The position numbers were made by a program, and so were the translations under genes. 64,000 bases of DNA, taken from Flavobacterium sp. N502540. GTDB taxonomy: Bacteria > Bacteroidota > Bacteroidia > Flavobacteriales > Flavobacteriaceae. The stretch is taken from assembly GCF_025947365.1 (NCBI RefSeq), contig NZ_CP110012.1, positions 3,534,001-3,598,000 of the forward strand. Reading direction: 5' to 3'. Positions within the stretch are counted from its first letter, which is position 1; every line of letters begins with the position of its first letter. This document shows, one piece after another, positions 17,612 to 24,953 of this stretch. The notes below the pieces were generated by a model. The model searched no databases and was not told the origin of the DNA. It was given only the letters and a program-made list of their open reading frames with translations.

Positions 17612-18244
17612 CTCTAGTATCGATTTTTTACCAACAGTTCTGGTAATAATATCTTTTTCTAAATCCCATCCTCTTGCCGGTGAATATTCACGCCCGTACC
17701 AGATAATCTGTAGGTGCAGGTCATTCCATAATTCTTTAGGAAATAATCTTTTAGCATCTTTTTCCGTCTGTACTACATTTTTTCCGTTCGAAAGATTCCA
17801 TCGGTACATTAATCGGTGAATGTGTGTGTCAACCGGAAAGGCAGGAACACCAAAAGCCTGTGACATTACTACACTTGCTGTTTTATGTCCAACTGCTGGT
17901 AAAGCTTCCAAAGCTTCAAAATCTTGTGGGACTTCACCATTGTGTTTGTCGATCAGAATATGTGATAATCCATGAATTCCTTTAGATTTCATTGGAGATA
18001 AACCGCAAGGGCGAATGATTTCTTTAATTTCCTCAACCGACATTTTAATCATGTCATAAGGATTATCTGCTTTTGCGAAAAGTATAGGAGTAATTTGGTT
18101 TACACGAACGTCAGTGCATTGTGCCGAAAGCAAAACTGCAATTAATAACGTGTAGGGATCTTTATGGTCTAATGGTATAGGTATCGTAGGGTAGAGTTCT
18201 TTTAACGTATTTATAACAAATGTTACTCGAGCTTCTTTATTCAT
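17588..18244 (-). CDS. nth: Endonuclease III-type DNA glycosylase without Fe-S cysteines (218 aa)
   Basis: The HhH-GPD core is intact: LLSAQCTD near residue 40, the hairpin LPAVGHKTASVV with the catalytic Lys, and VDTHIHR with the catalytic Asp. It should remove oxidised pyrimidines in base excision repair. The C-terminal loop that in E. coli holds the C-x6-C-x2-C-x5-C [4Fe-4S] site reads GREYSPARGWDLEKD here and contains no Cys at all. The protein ends soon after with a basic tail (EEAAKKKV). Start ATG at 18244. Confidence 0.92.
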   Translation of the reverse strand: MNKEARVTFVINTLKELYPTIPIPLDHKDPYTLLIAVLLSAQCTDVRVNQITPILFAKADNPYDMIKMSVEEIKEIIRPCGLSPMKSKGIHGLSHILIDKHNGEVPQDFEALEALPAVGHKTASVVMSQAFGVPAFPVDTHIHRLMYRWNLSNGKNVVQTEKDAKRLFPKELWNDLHLQIIWYGREYSPARGWDLEKDIITRTVGKKSILEEAAKKKV

Positions 18245-18283
18245 TTCCGTAAATTTAATCCCGTAAAAATAGTATTATTTTAA

Positions 18284-18428
18284 TTGTGAATTGTAAAATG
18301 TACATTGTAAAATGTGATAGGCGAATAGTTGATTATGGGGGATGAATTGTTTTTAAGTTGCAATCTAACGATCGAATAATCTAAGAAGTTTAATAAGTTT
18401 AAGAAGTCTAACAATCTAATAATCTAAA
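18284..18428. repeat. Short-period AT-rich repeats upstream of bcp
   Basis: Two low-complexity arrays fill this gap: TTGTAAAATGTACATTGTAA-type units (18292-18318) and a run built on AATCTAA/GAAGTCTAA/GTTTAA words (18361-18428) that reaches the bcp start codon. The first family recurs at about 24422-24460. Confidence 0.5.
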
Positions 18429-18431
18429 TAA

Positions 18432-18884
18432 ATGGTAACATTACAAAAAGGCGATAAAGCACCAAATTTCTCAGGAGTAGATCAGGATGGGAAGGCGCAT
18501 AAACTGGCAGATTATGCCGGAAAGAAATTGGTCGTTTTCTTTTATCCAAAGGCAAGTACTCCGGGATGTACAGCTGAGGCTTGTGATTTAAGAGATAATT
18601 TTGAGCGTTTTAAAGCGAATAATTACGAACTTCTGGGGGTTAGTGCTGACAGCCAGAAAGCACAGTTAAAATTTAAAGATAAGTACGAGTTTCCTTTTCC
18701 GTTATTGGCAGACGAAGATAAATCTGTAATCAATGCGTTTGGGGTTTGGGGGCCTAAGAAGTTTATGGGAAAAGAGTATGATGGAATCCATAGAACCACT
18801 TTCGTGATAGACGAAAACGGAATTATTGACGAGGTAATCGAAAAAGTAAAAACGAAAGAACACGCTGCACAGATTTTGAAGTAA
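18432..18884 (+). CDS. bcp: Thioredoxin-dependent thiol peroxidase, Bcp/PrxQ type (150 aa)
   Basis: The thioredoxin fold carries the peroxiredoxin motif YPKASTPGCTAEACDLRD. Cys46 is the peroxidatic residue and Cys51, five residues on, is the resolving one, as in PrxQ/BCP. Later motifs (LGVSADSQKAQLKF, LLADEDKSVINAFGVWG) also fit. It reduces hydroperoxides using thioredoxin in the cytosol. Length is normal. The start lies directly after a repeat array, leaving little room for a classic ribosome-binding site. Confidence 0.95.
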   Translation: MVTLQKGDKAPNFSGVDQDGKAHKLADYAGKKLVVFFYPKASTPGCTAEACDLRDNFERFKANNYELLGVSADSQKAQLKFKDKYEFPFPLLADEDKSVINAFGVWGPKKFMGKEYDGIHRTTFVIDENGIIDEVIEKVKTKEHAAQILK

Positions 18885-18893
18885 GTTTTTTTT

Positions 18894-19163
18894 GTTTCAG
18901 GTTTTAAGTTTCAAGTTTCAAGTTTCAGGTTTCAAGTTTCAGGTTTAAAGTTTCAAGTTCTGGATCGAACAAAATTTTACCGCAAAGCACACAAAGCTTT
19001 TAAACACAAAGTTCGCAAAGCTTCATACTGAATAAACTTTGCGAACTTTGTGTTTTCTATGCGCAACACACATATCATTTTAGCGTGCTTTGCGGTAAAA
19101 AATTCCAAGCCAAAATTTCAACCTAAACCTGAAACTTGAAACCTGAAACTTGAAACCTGAAAC
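18894..19163. repeat. Triple-nested palindrome with heptamer arms
   Basis: The outer arms are nine tandem heptamers of the GTTTCAA/GTTTCAG type (18894-18956) and six in inverted orientation (19122-19163, CTGAAAC/TTGAAAC). Inside them lies a perfect 16-bp inverted pair (18975-18990 with 19085-19100, TTTTACCGCAAAGCAC). The innermost is a perfect 19-bp pair (19002-19020 with 19037-19055) with core CAAAGTTCGCAAAG and a 16-nt loop. It fills the gap between convergent bcp and the gene ending at 19211. Confidence 0.9.
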
Positions 19164-19210
19164 AAAAAAACTTAGAAACAAAAAAAAGTCCCAATAAAGG
19201 GACTCTTTTT

Positions 19211-20671
19211 TTAAGTATTTTGCTCTAATTCTTTCTGCGGATGGTATCCAAAAAGATGGTGTTCTTTTATGATTTCGGCAATACCGGTTGGAAGCATGTG
19301 TTCCCATCCTGTTTTTCCCTGATTGATCATTTTTAGTACCTCACGAGAGAAAACTTCTAAGTTATGCGGGTCATAATCTGCAATATCAATTACTTTTCCG
19401 TTGAATTTAAAGAATTTGTATAATTCTTTCATTCTTGGGTGTACTTTCAAGTTGTTTGAGTTCATTAAAACGCCATTTTCATCCAACATTGGATATAAGA
19501 AAACTTTCATATCTCTGTAGAATAGTTTTCCAAAGGCTTCTAATATTCCACCACTTAAATGACGGTAGTATTTCTCGTCAAAAATATCGACTAAATTGTT
19601 AACTCCCATCGCTAGTCCCATACGGGCTTTGGTGTAATTAGCAAAATATTCAACTACCTTATAATATTCCTGGAAATTTGAAATCATTACAGTCTGCCCC
19701 AGAGAGCAAAGTAATTCGGCTCTGTCCATAAAGTCACGCTCGTCAATTTCACCATCAGAACGTAAATTAGAAAGTGTAATTTCGAAAATAACCAGTGTGT
19801 TGTCTTTTTCTACTTTGTTTTCTTCTAAAAACATTTTAAGTGACTTCTCATACATGTCCATGTTTACTTTTGTAACCGGACGGAAACTTCCTCTTAAAGC
19901 TAGAAGATTTTTTTTGTATAAAATAGCTGCTGGTAATATGTTTTTTCCTTCCGGATTGAACATTACGGCATCAGTCATTCCGTTTTTAACCAACTGTAAA
20001 CTCATCAAACGATTATCAACATGAGCAAAACGAGGCCCTGAGAAGTTAATGGTGTCGATTTCGAGTTGGTCTTTGTCTAAGTGATCGTATAAATAACGAA
20101 GTAATCGTTTTGGATCGTTGTATTTGTAAAAAGCACCATAAATTAGGTTTACCCCTAAAATTCCAAGTGTTTCCTGTTGTAGTCTCGCATCAGTTTCTTT
20201 AAAACGAATGTGCAGAATAATTTCGTTGTATGCTTCATCCGGTTCAATTTGGTAGCGGATTCCTACCCAGCCATGACCTTTAAATTGTTTAGCGAAATCT
20301 ATGGTAGCAACAGTATTGGCATAACTAAAGAAAAGCTTTGTTGGATGTTTTTCTCTGCTTAATCGTTCTTCGATGATTTGCCCTTCATGGGTAAGCATTT
20401 TTTTTAACCGTTCCTCAGTTACATAACGTCCATCGCTTTCAGCTCCATAAACGGCATCACTAAAATCTTTGTCATAGGCAGACATTGCTTTTGCAATTGT
20501 TCCCGATGAACCTCCGGATCTGAAAAAATGCCTTACCGTTTCTTGTCCGGCGCCTATTTCAGCAAATGTCCCGTAAATATTCTCGTTTAAATTAATGCGT
20601 AGTGCTTTGTCTTTTATAGAAGGAATCTGTTCGATGACCCTGTCACCTTTGAGTTTTATTTCTGTACCCAT
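19211..20671 (-). CDS. Conserved protein of unknown function (486 aa)
   Basis: A soluble protein with no signal peptide or membrane segment. The text is strongly patterned, with stretches that look conserved: FAEIGAGQETVRHFFRSGG near residue 36, KGHGWVGIRYQ near 130, NGMTDAVMFNPEGKNILPAA near 230, RGSFRPVTKVNMDMYEKS near 257, and SNFQEYYKVVEYFANYTK near 330. I do not recognise a catalytic motif and assign no function; database labels for such proteins should be treated with caution. The likely start is the ATG at 20671. A divergent MBL-fold gene begins 90 bp away. Confidence 0.75.
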   Translation of the reverse strand: MGTEIKLKGDRVIEQIPSIKDKALRINLNENIYGTFAEIGAGQETVRHFFRSGGSSGTIAKAMSAYDKDFSDAVYGAESDGRYVTEERLKKMLTHEGQIIEERLSREKHPTKLFFSYANTVATIDFAKQFKGHGWVGIRYQIEPDEAYNEIILHIRFKETDARLQQETLGILGVNLIYGAFYKYNDPKRLLRYLYDHLDKDQLEIDTINFSGPRFAHVDNRLMSLQLVKNGMTDAVMFNPEGKNILPAAILYKKNLLALRGSFRPVTKVNMDMYEKSLKMFLEENKVEKDNTLVIFEITLSNLRSDGEIDERDFMDRAELLCSLGQTVMISNFQEYYKVVEYFANYTKARMGLAMGVNNLVDIFDEKYYRHLSGGILEAFGKLFYRDMKVFLYPMLDENGVLMNSNNLKVHPRMKELYKFFKFNGKVIDIADYDPHNLEVFSREVLKMINQGKTGWEHMLPTGIAEIIKEHHLFGYHPQKELEQNT

Positions 20672-20735
20672 TTTATTTTAAATAGATTTGTTACAAAGTT
20701 AGTAAATTAGCCTTCTAATGAAAGAGAAATAATCC

Positions 20736-20743
20736 TATTTTTG
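20736..20743 (+). promoter_or_regulatory. Candidate -7 element of the MBL-fold gene
   Basis: TATTTTTG matches TAnnTTTG, 18 bp before the TTG start at 20762. On the opposite strand TAACTTTG (20694-20701) lies 22 bp before the divergent gene's start, so the 90-bp gap may hold two back-to-back promoters. Confidence 0.4.
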
Positions 20744-20761
20744 TAAAAAAATTAAGTTCAA

Positions 20762-21526
20762 TTGAAGGTATATTTTTTAGGTACTGGTACTTCTCAAGGC
20801 ATTCCGATAATCGGAGTGGATCATCCTGTTTGTAAAAGCACTGATGCTAAGGATAAAAGACTTCGTGTTTCTATTTGGATTACGTGGGACGATCATTCGT
20901 ATGTGATCGATTGTGGTCCTGATTTCAGACAACAGATGCTTTCCTGTGGCTGCCGAAAGCTCGATGCTATTTTATTTACACACGAACATGCTGATCATAC
21001 GGCCGGTTTAGATGATATTCGCCCTTATAATTTCAGACAGGGCGAGATTCCTGTGTATGCACATCAGCGTGTAATCGACAACTTAAAACGTCGTTTTGAT
21101 TATGTTTTTGAAACCGTAAACAAGTACCCGGGTGCACCCAGCGTTAAAACGATTGAGGTAGTGAATGATGTACCTTTTGCCGTTGGCGATAAAACAGCAA
21201 TTCCAATTAATGTGATGCACGGTGATTTACAGGTTTTTGGATATCGCATCGATGACTTCGCTTATTTGACGGATGTAAAAACAATTGAAAAAGCTGAAGT
21301 TGAAAAACTTAAAAATTTGAAAGTGCTGGTCGTAAATGCTTTGCGTTTAGAACCGCACGATACACATTTTAATTTACAGGAAGCATTGGATTTTATCGAC
21401 TTAGTGAAACCAGAAGTTGCTTATCTAACGCATATTAGTCACGTTTTGGGCTTTCATGAAGAAGTGCAAAAACAATTGCCCGAAAATGTTTTTCTGGCTT
21501 ATGATAATTTAGAAATTACAATTTAA
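20762..21526 (+). CDS. MBL-fold metallo-hydrolase, PhnP-like (254 aa)
   Basis: The metallo-beta-lactamase metal site is complete: FTHEHADHTAGLDDI (H-x-H-x-D-H, about residues 79-84), a later His in INVMHGDLQVFG and Asp in YLTDVKT, and the final His in YLTHISHVLG. The N-terminus VYFLGTGTSQGIPIIGVDHP is typical of the PhnP/RNase Z-like phosphodiesterase branch. Likely substrates are cyclic or diester phosphates, but none is proven. The start is TTG at 20762, supported by a -7 box 18 bp before it. The next gene begins 13 bp downstream. Confidence 0.88.
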   Translation: MKVYFLGTGTSQGIPIIGVDHPVCKSTDAKDKRLRVSIWITWDDHSYVIDCGPDFRQQMLSCGCRKLDAILFTHEHADHTAGLDDIRPYNFRQGEIPVYAHQRVIDNLKRRFDYVFETVNKYPGAPSVKTIEVVNDVPFAVGDKTAIPINVMHGDLQVFGYRIDDFAYLTDVKTIEKAEVEKLKNLKVLVVNALRLEPHDTHFNLQEALDFIDLVKPEVAYLTHISHVLGFHEEVQKQLPENVFLAYDNLEITI

Positions 21527-21539
21527 TTATATTACAAAA

Positions 21540-22043
21540 ATGAAAAAATCCTTAATGCTTTACCTTTTTATCCTTGCGATACTAATGAATGTTTTTACCT
21601 ACATGTTTTACAGCAGCGAAGTAAAATTTGAGCAGGACAGATATGTGAAAACAACCAAAAAGCTGAGAGACAGTATCAGTTTAGTGTCAACAAAATTGGC
21701 GGAAGCAGATTATTTTTCTTTAGAGCATAATGAAAATGCACAGAATTATTTTGACAATAGTGCAACCGGAGGAAAAGTTATTTTATATGAAAAACTAATT
21801 CCGTTGGTAACAGAGAAACTATTGGACTTAAATGCAAATCCAAACGGGAATCCTTATACCGGACAAGACAAAATTGGTCCAAACAAATTTATCATCAATA
21901 AGGTAAAAATTTTAAATCACAGATGGATTATTGCAGATTACAGTAATGGTGAAATGTGGGGAGAAGTGTTGTTGAAGTACTTTGTTAATGACGACGAAAG
22001 TATTACTTTTGAAGTAAACCAAACCTGGCTGTATCAAAAGTAA
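21540..22043 (+). CDS. Membrane-anchored protein of unknown function (167 aa)
   Basis: One N-terminal hydrophobic segment (about residues 5-24) is followed by a helical stretch (about 30-60) with LRDSISLVSTKLAEADYFSLEHNENAQ, and a beta-rich C-terminal part with NKVKILNHRWIIADYSNG. The anchor orientation suggests a periplasmic domain. It starts 13 bp after the MBL-fold gene, so it is likely in the same transcript. No family is recognised. Confidence 0.65.
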   Translation: MKKSLMLYLFILAILMNVFTYMFYSSEVKFEQDRYVKTTKKLRDSISLVSTKLAEADYFSLEHNENAQNYFDNSATGGKVILYEKLIPLVTEKLLDLNANPNGNPYTGQDKIGPNKFIINKVKILNHRWIIADYSNGEMWGEVLLKYFVNDDESITFEVNQTWLYQK

Positions 22044-22090
22044 GAAGCTTTTTTCTTATTTCTAAACCGGTTTAACTAAATATTCGACTT

Positions 22091-22522
22091 ATGAAAAAGG
22101 TGTTTTTGCTTGCTATTGTTGCAGGACTTTCATTTTCTTGCGGGAAGAAAGTCGCTGAAGAGAATAAAACTTCTGAAAAGAAAGAAGAAGTTAAACCAGC
22201 TGTTGTTGGAGGAGATTCGGATGCTCATGGATGTAAACCTTCTGCGGGTTACACCTGGTCGGCTCTTAAAAAGGAATGTGTTCGTCTTTTTGAAGTCGGT
22301 ACAAAATTAGCTCATGCCGAAGATGGAAAAGCATATTCCACTGTAGCTTATGTTATTTTTGACGGAAACAAAGCGGAACTTTTTCTGGATACTCAAGATG
22401 AAGTAATCCTTTTAGAAAGAAAATCAGAAGGAGAGCCTTGGGTAAAGGATGGTTATCAATTAATTGCCTGGAAAGGTTATGTTTTGAAGAAAGACGGTAA
22501 GATTCTTTATACGGGAGAATAG
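22091..22522 (+). CDS. Lipoprotein with a two-Cys motif (143 aa)
   Basis: The lipobox LSFSC gives Cys17 as the lipidated residue. A Lys/Glu-rich linker (about 18-40) leads into GCKPSAGYTWSALKKECVRL (about 48-67), whose two Cys may form a disulphide, and a beta-rich domain with YVIFDGNKAELFL to the end. It follows the membrane-anchored gene after 47 bp and may share its transcript. Function is unknown; the location is most likely the periplasmic face of a membrane. Confidence 0.7.
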   Translation: MKKVFLLAIVAGLSFSCGKKVAEENKTSEKKEEVKPAVVGGDSDAHGCKPSAGYTWSALKKECVRLFEVGTKLAHAEDGKAYSTVAYVIFDGNKAELFLDTQDEVILLERKSEGEPWVKDGYQLIAWKGYVLKKDGKILYTGE

Positions 22523-22548
22523 TTTAGTGTTCAGTCACAGTCTCAGTA

Positions 22549-22590
22549 TTCAGTCTCAGTTTTAAAGTAAGACTGAAAACTGAGACTGAA
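22549..22590. terminator. Repeat-derived hairpin between convergent genes
   Basis: TTCAGTCTCAGTTTT (22549-22563) pairs perfectly with AAAACTGAGACTGAA (22576-22590) around a 12-nt loop. The left arm continues a run of CAGTCTCAGTATT-like units from 22530. It lies between the lipoprotein gene and the cysteine hydrolase, which are convergent. Confidence 0.6.
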
Positions 22591-22592
22591 AA

Positions 22593-23162
22593 CTAGACAA
22601 TCCTTTTGATAAATTCGGTAGTAACCACCTGTGCAAATTCTTCATTTAAACTGGCAAGAGCGGTTTGATGAATAATTTCGGCAGAGAATTCCTCTCCGTT
22701 TATACCTTTTTTACTGAAAGTTGCCGTAGCATCAGAAATTAGATAAACGTTATAGCCAAAATTTCCCGCCATTCTTGTGGTTGTAGAAACGCAGTGATCT
22801 GTTGTTAAGCCAACGATTATAACAGTTTTGATTTTGGCATCGTCAAGTAATTCCTTTAAATTAGTTCCGATAAAAGCGCTATTTACATTCTTCCTGATGA
22901 TTGTTTCACCTTCTTGCGGCTTTACAATATCCTGAAATTCATTTCCCGGATGGGTTTCATTCAGAATAGAGTTTGGATTAGAAGAACAATGCTGTACATG
23001 GAAAATGGGCATCTTTTTGTTTCTCCAGATTTCCAAAAGTTCAGCAGCTCTTTGTTCAGCAGCCGGATTATTTCGTTCTCCTCCCCAGTAAGCGATATCG
23101 TCGAATCCTTTCTGAATATCAATTAAAAGTAGCGCCGGGTTATCTAATTTTTTTAAACTCAT
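22593..23162 (-). CDS. Cysteine hydrolase, isochorismatase family (189 aa)
   Basis: All three catalytic positions are present: Asp15 (LLIDIQKGF), Lys91 (IIRKNVNSAF) and the nucleophile Cys124 (VGLTTDHCVSTTTRMA). The length is right for the family, whose members hydrolyse amides such as nicotinamide or ureido acids, or isochorismate. The substrate cannot be fixed from sequence. It is cytosolic. No partner gene is obvious. Confidence 0.88.
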   Translation of the reverse strand: MSLKKLDNPALLLIDIQKGFDDIAYWGGERNNPAAEQRAAELLEIWRNKKMPIFHVQHCSSNPNSILNETHPGNEFQDIVKPQEGETIIRKNVNSAFIGTNLKELLDDAKIKTVIIVGLTTDHCVSTTTRMAGNFGYNVYLISDATATFSKKGINGEEFSAEIIHQTALASLNEEFAQVVTTEFIKRIV

Positions 23163-23251
23163 AAGATTAGTTTTTTAAATTTTGATCATTTTTGGGGATT
23201 GAGATTGAATTTCATCTTGAAAGACTACTTTTTGCTAGCCAATTACTAATG

Positions 23252-23539
23252 TTATAGTGTTATTTCAAATGTAACTTTAGCTTTTAAGGCTGTGAAAACT
23301 TTAATTAGCGTTTCTATCGTTACATTTCCGGTGTTATTTTCTAATTTTGAAATTTGCGCTTTTTGAACCCCTATAAGCTTACCCAGATCTTCCTGAGTCA
23401 GATTGCGTTCTTTTCTGGTTTGTCTGATAGCATTGGCAATTAAGTCCAGTTGTAAGTCATATTCGAACTTGTCTCTGTTTGGTGTGCCTATTTTTCCAAC
23501 TAATTCATCTGTTACTACTTCTAATGTATATGTTTTCAT
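23252..23539 (-). CDS. XRE-family HTH regulator, HigA-like antitoxin (95 aa)
   Basis: An N-terminal dimerising part (residues 1-35) is followed by a Cro/C1-type helix-turn-helix (about 36-90): IRQTRKERNLTQEDLGKLIG, then VQKAQISKLENNTGNVTIETL. Size and layout are those of HigA antitoxins encoded just downstream of a HigB toxin. The preceding frame (23556-23798) looks like a weak or decayed HigB C-terminus. It may therefore be an orphan regulator. Confidence 0.8.
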   Translation of the reverse strand: MKTYTLEVVTDELVGKIGTPNRDKFEYDLQLDLIANAIRQTRKERNLTQEDLGKLIGVQKAQISKLENNTGNVTIETLIKVFTALKAKVTFEITL

Positions 23540-23555
23540 TACGGTATAAATTAGA

Positions 23556-23798
23556 TTAATCTTTCTCTTTAAAATAATTCAGTTGTATCTTTTTTGCTTT
23601 TAGTATTTCTTTGGAAGCAACTTTACTTTGTTTTTGATGATTTAAATTATAAAGTCTAGACTCTAAAAATACAAATGTTTTTTCACAATTTCTTTTTTTG
23701 CAGGAATTGTATTGTTTTTTTTGTAACGGAAAAAGATTTAAGATTCGGTGCTGTAATTGAAAAAGGTAATTATATCGCGAGCCAATTCTTAAAGTCAA
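23556..23798 (-). pseudogene. Possible decayed HigB-type toxin C-terminus
   Basis: The frame ends 16 bp before the HigA-like gene. Its last part (LNHQKQSKVASKEILKAKKI) resembles the LNGFxKKTQKTPxxEI end of HigB/RelE-like toxins, but the N-terminal core is missing. Its upstream end runs into the hydrolase gene at 23770. I read it as a remnant; it could also be a chance frame. Confidence 0.3.
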
Positions 23799-24414
23799 AG
23801 AAATTTTGCGGAGCTACGCCATGTCCAACCGGATATTCTTTATAGGTAATTGGAATATTTAAATGTTCTAAAATTGCAGGCGTTTTTCTGGCCCACTCGA
23901 TTGGTATTACCTGATCGACAGTTCCGTGTGAGGCAAAGAATTTTAGGTTTTTAAAGTCATTTTTATCATAACCATCTTTGATGATATCTTCATTAAAATA
24001 ACCACTCATTGCCACAACACGTTGTACTTTTTCAGGATATGAAAGTGCAACGGAATAACTCAAAATTGATCCCTGACTGAAACCAATCAAAGTTACATTA
24101 TTAGAATCAATAGGGTAGTTAGCCGTTAATTCATCAATAAAACCGGCAATTACATCACGGGAAGTTTTTGCCTGTTCATTGTCAGAAAATTTATTCTGAT
24201 CTGCATCAAAGTTAATCGCATACCAGGCGTAAGCGCCATATTGTAAATCATAAGGTGCTCTGGCCGAAATAATGTAATAGTTATCAGGAAGTTCGGTTGC
24301 AAACGAGAACAAATCGGCTTCGTTGCTGCCATATCCGTGTAATAAAATTAAAACAGGATTTTTGTCTAAGATAACTTTTGGTTCTTGTATTTTATATTCT
24401 AGAGATAGATTCAT
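23770..24414 (-). CDS. Alpha/beta-hydrolase, phospholipase/carboxylesterase type (214 aa)
   Basis: The fold and catalytic triad are visible: nucleophile Ser in IGFSQGSILSYS (about residue 112), Asp in SHGTVDQVIP (about 165) and His in YPVGHGVAPQN (about 198). The oxyanion region reads LLHGYGSNEADLF. No signal peptide is present, so it acts in the cytosol on esters or thioesters. Preceded by a tandem-repeat gap. Confidence 0.88.
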   Translation of the reverse strand: MNLSLEYKIQEPKVILDKNPVLILLHGYGSNEADLFSFATELPDNYYIISARAPYDLQYGAYAWYAINFDADQNKFSDNEQAKTSRDVIAGFIDELTANYPIDSNNVTLIGFSQGSILSYSVALSYPEKVQRVVAMSGYFNEDIIKDGYDKNDFKNLKFFASHGTVDQVIPIEWARKTPAILEHLNIPITYKEYPVGHGVAPQNFFDFKNWLAI

Positions 24415-24465
24415 TTTTAAGTGTAAGATGTGAGTTGTAAAATGTAAGTTGTAGTATGTATTAAG

Positions 24466-24600
24466 ACAAATCTCGTTAGGCTGAGCGAATTCAAATCTCG
24501 TTAGGCTGAGCGAATTCGAATCTTGCTAGACTGAGCGAAGATAATGTTTGTCAGGCTGAGCGAAGATAAAACTTGTCAGACTGAGCGAAGTCAAAGTCTG
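24466..24600. repeat. Five-copy tandem repeat, exact 25-bp period
   Basis: The core (G)GCTGAGCGAA begins at 24479, 24504, 24529, 24554 and 24579, exactly 25 bp apart, with flanks such as AAATCTCGTTA or AACTTGTCA. Copies differ by a few bases (GGCTG or GACTG, GAATTC or GAAGAT). A solitary copy of the core stands at 50024. It occupies most of the gap 24415-24621. Confidence 0.9.
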
Positions 24601-24621
24601 ACAAAGAATGTAATTTAAAAT

Positions 24622-24948
24622 TTACCCTATTTTTTGAAACCATTTTTGGAAAAGCTCTCCCACTAACGGAATTGGTTTTGTTTGTCCCTGAATGGCGGTA
24701 AAAATGCCGTAAGTCCATAAAATTGAAATACAGATCCACATTGGGAAAGTGATAAAGAAGCTGTCGAAATTGCTGATGATGGCTCCGAATGAAATAAAAG
24801 TTAAGGACAATCCCAGTGCCTGACGAATGTGAAATGAAGCAAAGCTGTTTTTGTCTTCAGAGTTCATCGACATTGCAATTAGTACCCCAATAATCAAAAT
24901 ATAACTGGTGATAGCGATTGGTTTTCCCTTTTCAATTGAATTGTTCAT
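24622..24948 (-). CDS. DUF4870-like membrane protein (108 aa)
   Basis: Three hydrophobic helices (about residues 13-30, 48-66 and 70-90) are separated by the SFASFHIRQALGLSL motif. That motif resembles the conserved FH-x-RQAL signature of the DUF4870/Tic20-like small membrane family. Its start lies 5 bp after the stop of the dihydroorotase-like gene, so the two are surely co-transcribed. Function is unknown. Confidence 0.75.
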   Translation of the reverse strand: MNNSIEKGKPIAITSYILIIGVLIAMSMNSEDKNSFASFHIRQALGLSLTFISFGAIISNFDSFFITFPMWICISILWTYGIFTAIQGQTKPIPLVGELFQKWFQKIG

Positions 24949-24953
24949 TGTGA

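Noticed and set aside
24466..24600. Regularly spaced repeats resembling a CRISPR array
   Set aside because: The unit is a true tandem repeat of 25 bp with no distinct spacers, and no cas gene is present.
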